A stretch of DNA of 64,000 nucleotides. It comes from Rhodospirillaceae bacterium (GTDB lineage: Bacteria; Pseudomonadota; Alphaproteobacteria; Thalassobaculales; Thalassobaculaceae). Positions 1 to 8,081 of the stretch are shown piece by piece; the stretch's first letter is position 1, and each line of letters starts with the position of its first letter. The translations under genes and the position numbers were made by a program. Where the stretch lies: positions 496,001-560,000 of the forward strand of contig JAGYJX010000005.1 in assembly GCA_018401495.1 (NCBI GenBank), given 5' to 3'. The notes beneath the pieces are model-generated. The model was not told the origin of the DNA, ran no database searches, and saw only the letters and a program-made list of their open reading frames with translations.

Positions 1-397
1 CCGCCGACGCCGAAGTGTCGCGAGCCTGGCGCATGGCGGCCCGCGCTCGCTCACCTGCGGAGTCACCGGAGCCGGTTGATGCTCCCGCTGTGCCCTCGCC
101 AACCGGGACCGGCAACGGATAGCGGCCGATCGACGACGCACGATTACTGGATCGGTCGGACACCATCAACCACGCCAATCCAGCCACCGCCATGGTAGTT
201 GCAACTGGGTTCTCCTTGGCCCGCTGGCCAAGACTGGCCGCAAATTCGCCGCCCTCGCGACGCACGCCAGTGATGGCGTCGCCGATCAAGTGGCTGGCCG
301 AGACTTTGCCGAGCAGGGCGTCGAGGTGATCGTCGATGCGATGGCGGGTCGAACGGATTTCGCGTTCGACCTCATCGAGGCTGTCGGTGTCGGCCAT
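1..397 (-). CDS. DUF3618 domain-containing protein, 3' end outside the window
   Basis: The frame is open to the window edge, so at least 132 residues are seen and the C-terminus is missing. Residues 8-45 are charged and helical (DEVEREIRSTRHRIDDHLD), the DUF3618 signature. A short hydrophobic segment lies at about 63-80 (NPVATTMAVAGLAWLM), and an Arg/Ala-rich helix starts at about 116. The ATG overlaps the stop of the upstream holin-like gene as TAATG, so it is translationally coupled. Biochemical function is unknown; family members usually sit beside holin-like and YqjD-like membrane proteins in alphaproteobacteria and are often linked to general stress. Family assignment rests on motif recognition only. 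Confidence 0.75.
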   Translation of the reverse strand, partial: MADTDSLDEVEREIRSTRHRIDDHLDALLGKVSASHLIGDAITGVRREGGEFAASLGQRAKENPVATTMAVAGLAWLMVSDRSSNRASSIGRYPLPVPVGEGTAGASTGSGDSAGERARAAMRQARDTSASA

Positions 398-783
398 TAC
401 GGCGCCCTCCCTGTGACAAGTTCGGAATCCTTCTGCACCGATCGAATGGTTCGATCCGGCGTCAGATTCTGGGGATCGAGCCGGGACTGCCCGGACTTGA
501 TCAGGATCAAGGCGACGATGCCGGTGCCAACGGCGACCAGCACCGAAGCCAGCCACGGATCCATGAACTCGGCGAGCGCCACCACGAGTGCCTGCAGCAG
601 TATCAACAGCGAGCAGAATCCCAGCAGGACCCCGATCGCCAGCGACATCAGCCCATGACGCGCCTTGCTGAACTTCTGCGTGGTCTCCGCCTGCACCAGC
701 CGCAATTCCTGGCGGATCAGCAGCCCGACGTCCTCGAACAACTCGCGAATGAGCGTCTTAAAACTCTGGTCACCGGTGGGCAT
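397..783 (-). CDS. Phage holin family (YqjE-like) membrane protein
   Basis: A 128-residue protein with an amphipathic N-terminal helix (residues 5-42, including LFEDVGLLIRQELRLVQAE) and two membrane segments at about 46-72 and 78-97, followed by a short basic tail. This is the layout of the holin-X/YqjE family, inner-membrane proteins common in proteobacterial stress cassettes; despite the family name nothing phage-like surrounds it. The start overlaps the previous stop (TAATG) and the stop overlaps the next start (TAATG), so the three genes form one tightly coupled operon. Confidence 0.78.
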   Translation of the reverse strand: MPTGDQSFKTLIRELFEDVGLLIRQELRLVQAETTQKFSKARHGLMSLAIGVLLGFCSLLILLQALVVALAEFMDPWLASVLVAVGTGIVALILIKSGQSRLDPQNLTPDRTIRSVQKDSELVTGRAP

Positions 784-1265
784 TACAGCATCCCTCCGTG
801 GTTGGGCGGCGTGTCGCCGCGTGAGGCGTGGCCGTCCGGCGCGGAACTCTTCAGCAGTCGGGCGGCGCCGAATGCCAGCAGGAAGGCCGAGCCGAAGAAC
901 ACCGCCGGATGGCGACGGGCGAAGCCCTCAACGTCCCGCAGGATCTGCTCGGGCCGTCGATCGGCCAGCCGATCCGCGACGCCGTCGATCTCGGCGGCGG
1001 CCCGGTCCAGCACGGATCCTGTGCCGTCCAACCCGTCGCGGCGGAACACGTCCGCGCCACTGCCGATCGCCGATGCCATGGTGTGCAGGTAATCACCGGC
1101 AGCGTGCTTGCGGTCGTCGACCTGCTGCTTGGCGCCTGCCGCCGCCTCGTCCTTCAGCCGCGTGCCCTCGCGGCGAACTTCCTCACCGATTTCCTGTGCC
1201 GCTCCGCGGACCGTCGGGCGCTCCGAAGCACCGTTGCCCGCCGGGCTTTCGTCAATTGCGCTCAT
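783..1265 (-). CDS. Small helical protein with one C-terminal membrane anchor (YqjD/DUF883-like), first gene of stress cassette
   Basis: A 160-residue protein starting at the ATG at 1265, preceded by an AGGAAG ribosome site. Residues 20-115 are charged, predicted helical (EEVRREGTRLKDEAAAGAKQQ), and residues 120-138 form a single membrane segment (AVFFGSAFLLAFGAARLL). The layout resembles YqjD/ElaB-type membrane-anchored proteins, but no firm family motif is visible. It heads an operon with the holin-like and DUF3618 genes, each overlapping the next by one base. A candidate EcfG-type promoter lies 40-65 bases upstream. The frame stays open far upstream, but the RBS fixes this start. Confidence 0.7.
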   Translation of the reverse strand: MSAIDESPAGNGASERPTVRGAAQEIGEEVRREGTRLKDEAAAGAKQQVDDRKHAAGDYLHTMASAIGSGADVFRRDGLDGTGSVLDRAAAEIDGVADRLADRRPEQILRDVEGFARRHPAVFFGSAFLLAFGAARLLKSSAPDGHASRGDTPPNHGGML

Positions 1266-1304
1266 GCTGGTCTTCCTCGTTGCCGCTGTGGACCTTTTCC
1301 CGAC

Positions 1305-1330
1305 AACCGGAAAAGGACCGAAGGTGTTCC
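1305..1330 (-). promoter_or_regulatory. Candidate EcfG (general stress sigma factor) promoter
   Basis: On the minus strand GGAAC (1330-1326) is followed after exactly 17 bases by GGTT (1308-1305). This matches the alphaproteobacterial EcfG consensus GGAAC-N16/17-CGTT in eight of nine positions. It lies about 40 bases upstream of the first gene of the stress cassette. An inverted repeat CCTTTTCC (1293-1300) / GGAAAAGG (1309-1316) covers the -10 region, and GGTGTT-CC-AACACC (1324-1337) covers the -35 box; either could be an operator or chance. Confidence 0.5.
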
Positions 1331-1384
1331 AACACCGGCGAAAATCGCTAGGCTGAGGAAAATCGAACCGGGAGGATCTCAACT

Positions 1385-2764
1385 GTGACCGCCACGACCG
1401 TGCACATCGGCTGCGGCGCCGGCTTCGCTGGCGACCGCTGGGACGCCGCCGTACCGGTGGTGGCGTCGCTCGCGCGCCGTTCGGGCCCGCGCTACCTGAT
1501 GTACGAGACCTTGGCGGAGCGCACGCTCGCTCTCGCCCAGTTGGCCAGGATCGAGAACCCGGCCTCCGGCTATTCGCCATATCTCGAGCGCATCCTGCGG
1601 CCAGTGCTGAAGAGCGCGAGAGAGGCTGGTATCCGGATCGTGTCGAATTTCGGCGCCGCCAACCCGCACGGCGGCGCCCGCAAGATCCTCGAGATGGCGC
1701 GCGAGGACGGCATCGCCGGTTTGAGGGTCGCGGTCGTCGACGGCGACGACCTGTCGGCGGTGATGACCGAGGCTGACATCCGCGGGCACGGGACGGTCGA
1801 GGGTATCGGCATGCCGGAAGGCCGGATGGTGGCCGCCAACGTCTACCTCGGCGCTCAACCGATCGCCGATGCGCTGGCGTTCGGCGCCGACGTGGTGGTG
1901 GTCGGGCGCTGCGCCGATCCGGCACTGGCGCTCGGCCCACTGCTGCACGAGTTCGGCTGGTCGCTCGACGACCTCGACCGGATCGCTGCCGGCACCATGG
2001 CGGGGCACCTGCTGGAGTGCGGCGCCCAGGTCACCGGCGGCTATTTTGCCGATCCCGGATACAAGGACGTACCGGATTTCGGCCATGTCGGGTTTCCGAT
2101 CGCCGAGATCGGCGCCGACGGCGAGGTGGTCATCACCAAGGCCGACAACACCGGCGGGCTGGTGAGCCACCGCACCGTGAAGGAACAGTTGCTGTACGAG
2201 ATGCACGACCCCTCGTCGTACCTGACCCCCGACGTCACCCTCGACGTCGCCGGCGTGAGGGTCGAGGAGATCGGCCCCGACCGGGTACGCATCACCGGCG
2301 CGCGCGGCCGGCAGCGGCCGCCGACCCTCAAGGCGACGGTCAGCTTCGAGGGCGGCTGGCTCGGCGAGGGCGAGATCACCTATGCCGGGCCGAACGCCCG
2401 GCGCCGCGCTGAACTGGCGATCGACGTGCTGCGAACTCGGGTGCGCGACCTCGGCACCAACTGGCCGCTGCGGTTCGACATGATCGGGACGGTCGCCACC
2501 TTCGACGGCGACGGCGGCGACCTGCGGGCTTCCCAACCCTGGCCGGACGACGGCGAGTACCGCGTGCGCATGGCCACCCAGGGCGGCGACCGACGCACCG
2601 CCCAATGGATCGCCGACGAGGTGCTGTCGCTGTACTGCTCGGGGCCGGCCGGAGGCGCCGGCGTTCGGCACCGGGTTGCCCCGCTCGTCACCACAGCCTC
2701 GATCCTGGTTGACCGGGATCGGGTGCAGGCAAGTGCCAGGCTGGTCGAGGAGGACGCATCGTGA
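1385..2764 (+). CDS. Acyclic terpene utilization AtuA family protein (DUF1446)
   Basis: A 459-residue soluble protein of the DUF1446/AtuA family, close to the usual family length. The GTG start follows a GGGAGG ribosome site. Typical features are an N-terminal IGCGAGFAGDRWDAA segment, a central GADVVVVGRCADPALALGPL segment and a SNFGAANPHGGAR motif. In Pseudomonas, AtuA belongs to the citronellol/geraniol pathway, but many relatives sit in unrelated acyl-CoA catabolic loci and the reaction is not known. The next gene overlaps it by 4 bases (GTGA) and encodes the small domain usually fused to or following AtuA. No other atu genes are seen nearby, so terpene use should not be assumed. Confidence 0.85.
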   Translation: MTATTVHIGCGAGFAGDRWDAAVPVVASLARRSGPRYLMYETLAERTLALAQLARIENPASGYSPYLERILRPVLKSAREAGIRIVSNFGAANPHGGARKILEMAREDGIAGLRVAVVDGDDLSAVMTEADIRGHGTVEGIGMPEGRMVAANVYLGAQPIADALAFGADVVVVGRCADPALALGPLLHEFGWSLDDLDRIAAGTMAGHLLECGAQVTGGYFADPGYKDVPDFGHVGFPIAEIGADGEVVITKADNTGGLVSHRTVKEQLLYEMHDPSSYLTPDVTLDVAGVRVEEIGPDRVRITGARGRQRPPTLKATVSFEGGWLGEGEITYAGPNARRRAELAIDVLRTRVRDLGTNWPLRFDMIGTVATFDGDGGDLRASQPWPDDGEYRVRMATQGGDRRTAQWIADEVLSLYCSGPAGGAGVRHRVAPLVTTASILVDRDRVQASARLVEEDAS

Positions 2765-3132
2765 AGGGAACCGACCGGATCGTCCGGGTGCCGCTGCACG
2801 AGGTCGCGCACGGCCGCACCGGCGACAAGGGCAATCGGGTGAACATCAGCGTCATCCCCTACCACGACGAGGCTTGGCCGCTGCTGCTCGAGCAGCTTAC
2901 GGTCGAACGCGTCAAGACGTGGTTCGCCGCCAAGGGCGCCGGCACCGTAGTCCGCTACGACCTGCCGAACCTTCCGGCTATGAACTTCGTCATCGACGAC
3001 GTCCTGCAGGGCGGCGTGAACGGGGCGCTGAACCTTGACGGCCACGGCAAGTCGCTGGCGTTCCACCTGCTGTCGATCCCGGTCGAGGTCCCGGCGCGGC
3101 TGGCTCTGCATCCGGAAAAGACCGTGGGCTGA
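2761..3132 (+). CDS. AtuA-associated C-terminal-type domain protein
   Basis: A 123-residue protein starting at GTG inside the stop codon of the AtuA-like gene. The conserved block near residues 13-30 (VAHGRTGDKGNRVNISVI) and the C-terminal GGVNGALNLDGHGKSLAFHLL are typical of the small domain that in many genomes is fused to the AtuA/DUF1446 C-terminus. Here it is a separate, translationally coupled gene, so the two products probably form one complex. Function is unknown beyond this association. Confidence 0.75.
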   Translation: MKGTDRIVRVPLHEVAHGRTGDKGNRVNISVIPYHDEAWPLLLEQLTVERVKTWFAAKGAGTVVRYDLPNLPAMNFVIDDVLQGGVNGALNLDGHGKSLAFHLLSIPVEVPARLALHPEKTVG

Positions 3133-3151
3133 AGGCTCTCAGGCAGCGCCG

Positions 3152-3850
3152 TCAGGCCTCCTCCTCGACTTTCGGCACCGGCATCAAGCGGCGCCGCACC
3201 TCGCGCTCACCCTCGCTGAGGCCCGCCACTTCGGCGTCCGTCAGCGACAGCGCGCAGGCCGCCAGTTCGTCGTTCCAGGTCGGCACCACCATTTCGATGG
3301 CGGCCTGGACGGCGCGCTTGCGGTTGGCGTCGGTCAGCGCGTCGTCGAACTGCTGCTCGATATCCTTCGAGCGGAGCTCGAGGTAGGCGGCGTGGTCCGG
3401 CAGCAGCTCGACCAGCGACGGGATCACCGCGTCGACGTAGTTCTGCTCGGCGTCGATCCTTTCCGCCGAGCGGATCCCCAGCACGTTCCAGCCGAGCGTC
3501 GCCCCGAGCCGGTAGCTGCCGAGTTGGCAGACGTCGTAGACGTATTGGACCGGGTAGTTGGCTGCCAGCTCGTCGATCGTCCGCAGCGCCTTGGCCGGGC
3601 TGCGGTAGGTCTCGCGCAGCAGCCGGAACGCCGTCTCGACCCGCGCCTTGTGGCGCTGGAAGAAGGTGTGGTCGACTCTGAGGCTGTTGAGCTGCCGGTC
3701 GGCGAGCCGAGCTTCCTCGCGCGCCTTCTCCAGCGCCTTGTAGGCCGCGTTAAGCAGCTTGACGTAGGCGCGGAAGGTGGTGGTGCGGTCGCCCGCCGCT
3801 TTCGCGGCCTCGTGGAGTTCGGACAACGCGGCCGGGAGGGCTTCGGACAT
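3152..3850 (-). CDS. Hypothetical protein, mostly helical, 232 aa
   Basis: Not recognised. The 232-residue protein has a helical, charged N-terminal half (a possible coiled coil at about residues 35-60, ALEKAREEARLADRQLNSLR), a middle part with aromatic residues (YPVQYVYDVCQLGSYRLG) and an acidic C-terminal tail. It has no signal peptide or membrane segment. It faces the AtuA-like pair tail to tail (20-bp gap) and is divergent from the molybdenum hydroxylase gene 40 bp away. The frame is free of breaks and codon use fits the genome, so I take it as real. Confidence 0.6.
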   Translation of the reverse strand: MSEALPAALSELHEAAKAAGDRTTTFRAYVKLLNAAYKALEKAREEARLADRQLNSLRVDHTFFQRHKARVETAFRLLRETYRSPAKALRTIDELAANYPVQYVYDVCQLGSYRLGATLGWNVLGIRSAERIDAEQNYVDAVIPSLVELLPDHAAYLELRSKDIEQQFDDALTDANRKRAVQAAIEMVVPTWNDELAACALSLTDAEVAGLSEGEREVRRRLMPVPKVEEEA

Positions 3851-3890
3851 TCGGGGGATACCGGAAACTGCGGACGGGGCATGATAGCAA

Positions 3891-6269
3891 ATGGGGGCGC
3901 CGCCGAGACTGGAAAAGCCGGATCGATCCGTGCGAGGCTCGGCGCTTCCGAACGCTCACCCGAACAGGCCCATGCTGCGCTTCGAAGACGACCGACTGTT
4001 GACCGGCCGCGGCCGGTACGTGGATGACCTCCGGCCCGAGGGGGCGCTGACCATGGCGCTGCTGCGGGCGCCGGTGGCGCACGCCCGGATTTCGGCGCTC
4101 GACGTCGAGGCGGCGCGGGCGATGCCGGGGGTGCGGCTGGTGCTGACCGCCGCCGACCTGGAGCGGCTCGGGGTCGGGGCGATGACCTGCCGGTCGACCA
4201 TGGCGAACAGCGACGGATCGGCGATGACCGAGCCGGTGCGGCCGGTGCTGGCGGCGGGCGAGGTCAAGTATGTCGGGCAGCCGGTGGTGGCGGTGGTCGC
4301 CGACGACGATTCGACAGCATTGGACGCTCTTGAGGCCATTTCCATCGAGTTCGACGATCTTCCGGTTGTCCTCGACATGGAAACCGCAATCGATGGTGGC
4401 GGCCCGGCGATCTGGCCGGAGGCGCAAGGCAACGTCGGCCTCGACTGGGAGAAGGGCAACCCGGCCGACACCGCCCGCGCCTTCGCCGAGGCGGCGCACG
4501 TCGTCGAGCTGACGGTCCGCCACCCGCGCATCGCCATCGTCCCGGTCGAGACCCGCGGCTGCATCGGCGACTTCGACACCGGAACCGGCCGCTACACCCT
4601 GTGGACCCCGAGCCAGGGCGTGGTGTCGCTGCGCGCCGCCATGGCCGACTACCTCGGCGTCGGCCACGACCGGGTGCGGGTCGTCACCGAGGACGTCGGC
4701 GGCAGCTTCGCGGTCAAGATCTGGCCGTACCCCGAGCAGGTCCTGGTGCTGGCCGCCGCCCGCGCCGCCGGCCGGCCGGTCAAGTGGATCTCCAGCCGCA
4801 GCGAGGGCATGGTGTCCGACGCCATGGGCCGCGGCCGCATCGACCGCGCCGCCCTGGCGCTCGACGCTGACCTCAACTTCACCGGCTTCCGGATCGACGC
4901 CCTGGCCGACGTCGGCGCCTTCTGGAACGCCGTCAACCCGACCATCGTCACCTCCGGCGCGGTGCGGGTGTTCGGGCATTGCTACCGGATCCCCGGCCTG
5001 CACTACCGGGTGCGCGGGGTGTTCACCAACGCCGTGCCGACCGACGCCTACCGCGGCGCCGGCAAGCCGGAGAGCGTGTCGACCCTGGAGCGGCTGATCG
5101 ACGTCGCCGCCGAGCGCCTCGGCGTCGACCGGGTCGAGCTGCGCCGCCGCAACCTGGTGCAGCCGGCCGACCTGCCGTACCGCACCGCCATGGGCGAGAC
5201 CTACGACGGCGGCGACTTCCCGGCGGTGCTGGAGCGCCTGCTCGGCGACGCCGACTGGGCGGGCTTCGCGCGCCGCCGGCAGGCAAGCGAGGCCCGGGGA
5301 CGGCGCCGCGGCCTCGGCATCGGCCTGCACCTGCACGCCACCGGCGGCTCGATCGCCGAGCGCAGCGAGGTCCGCGCCCTGCCCGACGGCACCGTGCTGG
5401 TGCGCACCGGCACCCAGGATTCCGGCCAGGGCCACCGCACCGCGCTCGCCATCGTCGCCTCGGAGACCCTGGAGATCCCGGTCGAGCGCATCCGCGTCGA
5501 GCAGGGCGACAGCGATTTCCTGGAGAAGGGCGGCGGCACCGGCGGCTCCAATTTGCTGTCGATCGCCGGCAACACCGTGCACCGCACCGCCCTGCAGATG
5601 CTCGCCCAGGCCAAGCAGGTGGCGGCCCACCTGCTGGAGGCGGCGGTCCCCGACGTCGAGTACGGCTTCGGCGAGTTCCGCATCGCCGGCACCGACCGGA
5701 GCATCGCGCTCGGCGCGGTCGCCGCCGGCTGGGACCGGATCCCGCCCGAGCAGCGCGACGGCGAGCTGGGCTCGGGCTGCGTCGCCCAGCTCGATTTCGA
5801 GGGGCTGCACACCACCTTCCCGAACGGCGGCTACGCCGTCGAGGTCGAAATCGACCCCGACACCGGCGCGGTCCGGGTCGAGCGCTTCACCGGCGTCGAC
5901 GACCTCGGCCGGGTGATCAACGAGCCGACCGCGCTCGGCCAGCTGCACGGCGGCATCGCCCAGGAGATCGGCGAGGTGCTGCTGGAGGCGGTGCGCTACG
6001 ACCCCGAGAGCGGCCAGCTGCTGTCGGGCTCGCTGATGGATTACTGCCTGCCGCGGGCCGACGACATGCCGTTCTTCACCCTCGCCTGGGCCCCGACCGC
6101 CAGCCCGAACGCCCTGATCGGCGCCAAGGGCGTCGGAGAGGTCTCGTCGATCGGCGCCCCGGGCCCGGTGATGAACGCCGTGCTGGACGCCTTGCGCCCG
6201 CTCGGCATCGAGCACCTCGACACGCCGCTGACCCCGGAGACCGTCTGGCGGGCGATCCACCGCGCCTGA
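3891..6269 (+). CDS. Xanthine dehydrogenase family molybdopterin-binding subunit (CoxL-like), orphan
   Basis: A 792-residue large subunit of the molybdenum hydroxylase family. It has an a/b hammerhead domain (about residues 45-155) beginning with LLTGRGRYVDD, then two molybdopterin-binding domains. The active-site loop reads AYRGAGK (about 386-392), like the AYRGAGR of form II CO-dehydrogenase-like enzymes and unlike the AYRCSFR of true CO dehydrogenases. The catalytic glutamate lies in KGVGEVSS (about residue 749). The partners normally needed, the 2Fe-2S (CoxS) and FAD (CoxM) subunits, are not nearby, so substrate and electron path are unknown. The start is uncertain: the homologous region begins around the internal ATG at 3972. 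Confidence 0.82.
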   Translation: MGAPPRLEKPDRSVRGSALPNAHPNRPMLRFEDDRLLTGRGRYVDDLRPEGALTMALLRAPVAHARISALDVEAARAMPGVRLVLTAADLERLGVGAMTCRSTMANSDGSAMTEPVRPVLAAGEVKYVGQPVVAVVADDDSTALDALEAISIEFDDLPVVLDMETAIDGGGPAIWPEAQGNVGLDWEKGNPADTARAFAEAAHVVELTVRHPRIAIVPVETRGCIGDFDTGTGRYTLWTPSQGVVSLRAAMADYLGVGHDRVRVVTEDVGGSFAVKIWPYPEQVLVLAAARAAGRPVKWISSRSEGMVSDAMGRGRIDRAALALDADLNFTGFRIDALADVGAFWNAVNPTIVTSGAVRVFGHCYRIPGLHYRVRGVFTNAVPTDAYRGAGKPESVSTLERLIDVAAERLGVDRVELRRRNLVQPADLPYRTAMGETYDGGDFPAVLERLLGDADWAGFARRRQASEARGRRRGLGIGLHLHATGGSIAERSEVRALPDGTVLVRTGTQDSGQGHRTALAIVASETLEIPVERIRVEQGDSDFLEKGGGTGGSNLLSIAGNTVHRTALQMLAQAKQVAAHLLEAAVPDVEYGFGEFRIAGTDRSIALGAVAAGWDRIPPEQRDGELGSGCVAQLDFEGLHTTFPNGGYAVEVEIDPDTGAVRVERFTGVDDLGRVINEPTALGQLHGGIAQEIGEVLLEAVRYDPESGQLLSGSLMDYCLPRADDMPFFTLAWAPTASPNALIGAKGVGEVSSIGAPGPVMNAVLDALRPLGIEHLDTPLTPETVWRAIHRA

Positions 6270-6304
6270 CCCGGCTCAGCCCCGGAGGCCGACCCCACCT
6301 TAAT

Positions 6305-6830
6305 CGTCATTCCGGACGGACGCGCCGCCCCGGCGCGGCCGAGCCGGAAGCCATGGGGCGACGGGCACGGGCCGCTGCAAACGCGGGGCGTCGGCTGGGT
6401 TCCGGCTCCGTCCCGCCGGCGGCGGACCGGTCCGGAATGACGACACGGGAGGGGGCGCTGCCGACGGGGCGAGCCGCGGTCGCGCCATCGGCCGAACGTT
6501 CAGCGTTGCCGCAGCACCAACCCCACCCCCGTCGTCATTCCGGACGGACGCGCCGCCCCGGCGCGGCCGAGCCGGAAGCCATGGGGCGACGGGCACGGGG
6601 CCGCTGCAAACGCGGAGCGTCGGCTGGGTTCCGGCTCCGTCCCGCCGGCGGCGGACCGGTCCGGAATGACGACACGGGAGGGGGCGCTGCCGACGGGGCG
6701 AGCCGCGGTCGCGCCATCGGTCGAAGGTTCAGCGTTGCCGCAAGCACCAACCCCACCCCCGTCGTCATTCCGGACGGACGCGCCGCCCCGGCGCGGCCGA
6801 GCCGGAAGCCACGGGGCGACGGGCACGGGC
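6305..6830. repeat. Tandem repeat, period 228-230 bp, of a palindrome-ended element (2.3 copies)
   Basis: This fills most of the 620-bp gap between the hydroxylase and the MFS gene. Each unit has a 138-139 bp element bounded by CGTCATTCCGGAC and its inverse GTCCGGAATGACG (6305-6442 and 6533-6671), then about 90 bp of linker. A third copy starting at 6763 breaks off near 6830. The first two units are nearly identical. The inverted ends could form a long hairpin. There is no gene inside; the open frames seen are in all directions and follow the repeats. Confidence 0.85.
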
Positions 6831-6892
6831 CGCCCTCCTTCGGAACCCGACGGCCCGCCGCAGCCTTAGTCGGGTGACCGAAGGAGAACGCC

Positions 6893-8080
6893 GTGACGTC
6901 GTACTGGCGCCTGTCCCTGGCCGGCTTTGCCGCAACCGCCATCGGCTTTGGGCCGGGCCGCATGGGGTTCGGGCTGTTCGTGCCCGAGTTCCGCTCGGCG
7001 TTCTCGCTGTCGACCGCGGCGGTCGGGTTCATCTCCAGCCTCGGCTTCCTCGGCTTCCTGGTCGGGCTCCTTGTCGCCCAGGCGCTGCTCGACCGGCGCG
7101 GCCCGCGGACCCCGGTCCTGGCCGGGCTGGGCGCCGCCACGATCGGCATGGCCACGGTGGCGGCGGCGGCGAACCCCGCCGCGCTGGCGATCGGGGTGTT
7201 CGTCGCCACCGCCAGCGCCGGCCTCGCCTGGACCCCGTTCAACAACGCCGTCCACCGCAAGGTCGATGACGCCGACCGGGCCTCGGCCCTGTCGATCGTC
7301 AGCACCGGGACCGGCATCGGGATCGCGCTGGCCGGCCTCGCGGCGTTGGTCATCGTCCTCGCCGACCTGTCCTGGCGCTACGGCTGGGCCCTGTTCGCGG
7401 CCGCCGGCGCGCTGGCGTTCCTCGGCAACCGGAGGGCCTTCCGCCCGGTCGGCAAGCAGCCCGGCGGCGGCCCGCAACCGGGCTGGGGCGACCTGGCGCG
7501 GGGCGCGATCGTTCCGCTGTGCGTCATCGGCTTCGCCTACGGCACGACCTCGGCGATCTACATTTCCTTTGCCGCCGATCGCCTGGTGGCGGCGGGGGGC
7601 GTGCCGGGCCTGCCGGTCCGGGCCACGCCGGCGCTCGTCTACATCGTCTACGGCCTTGGTCGGGCTGGCCGGTCTCCTGACGGCGCGCGCCGGGGCCGGC
7701 TCGGCCTGGCGATGCTGCTGCGCCTCCTCATGCTGGCCGGCGCGCTGTCGATGGCGCTGGTCGCCCTGCTGCCGGGCAGCTGGGCGGGGCTGGCGCTGTC
7801 GGCCGGGCTGCAGGGGGTGCACGTCATGATGACGAGCGCCGCCCTCGCCCTCTGGTCCGAGCGCCTGTTCCCGGACATGCCCTCGCTCAGCTTCACCGCG
7901 GCGCTGCTCGCCACGGCGACCGGCAGCGTCCTCGGACCGGCGGTGGCCGGGCTGGCCTCCGACGCCGTCGGCGCCGGCGCCATGTTCCTGGGCGCCGCCG
8001 CGCTGCCGGCCGTCACCGCGGCCGGGCTGCGCGACCGTCACGCCCGCGAACGCCCCGCCGGTGGCGGCCGCCCGCCGTGA
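6893..8080 (+). CDS. MFS transporter (YbfB/YjiJ-like)
   Basis: A 395-residue protein with about 11-12 hydrophobic segments, starting at GTG after a GGAG ribosome site. The N-terminal half (GFGPGRMGFGLFVPEF and FISSLGFLGFLVGLL) resembles YbfB/YjiJ-type major facilitator transporters; the substrate is unknown. Between about 7655 and 7702 the frame carries a hydrophilic stretch (GRAGRSPDGARRG), while the +1 frame there encodes a good membrane segment (VGLAGLLTARAGA). This indicates two compensating one-base changes that restore the frame. If real, one transmembrane helix would be destroyed; an extra base near 7657 and a missing base near 7695 as sequence errors is simpler. Confidence 0.8.
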   Translation: MTSYWRLSLAGFAATAIGFGPGRMGFGLFVPEFRSAFSLSTAAVGFISSLGFLGFLVGLLVAQALLDRRGPRTPVLAGLGAATIGMATVAAAANPAALAIGVFVATASAGLAWTPFNNAVHRKVDDADRASALSIVSTGTGIGIALAGLAALVIVLADLSWRYGWALFAAAGALAFLGNRRAFRPVGKQPGGGPQPGWGDLARGAIVPLCVIGFAYGTTSAIYISFAADRLVAAGGVPGLPVRATPALVYIVYGLGRAGRSPDGARRGRLGLAMLLRLLMLAGALSMALVALLPGSWAGLALSAGLQGVHVMMTSAALALWSERLFPDMPSLSFTAALLATATGSVLGPAVAGLASDAVGAGAMFLGAAALPAVTAAGLRDRHARERPAGGGRPP

Positions 8081-8081
8081 C

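Noticed and set aside
3750..6260. 836-codon minus-strand frame
   Set aside because: Antisense to the molybdenum hydroxylase gene, with the typical high-GC shadow composition.
6300..6870. Repeated Arg/Ala/Pro-rich open frames upstream of the MFS gene
   Set aside because: They follow the intergenic repeat on both strands and have no RBS or conserved motif.
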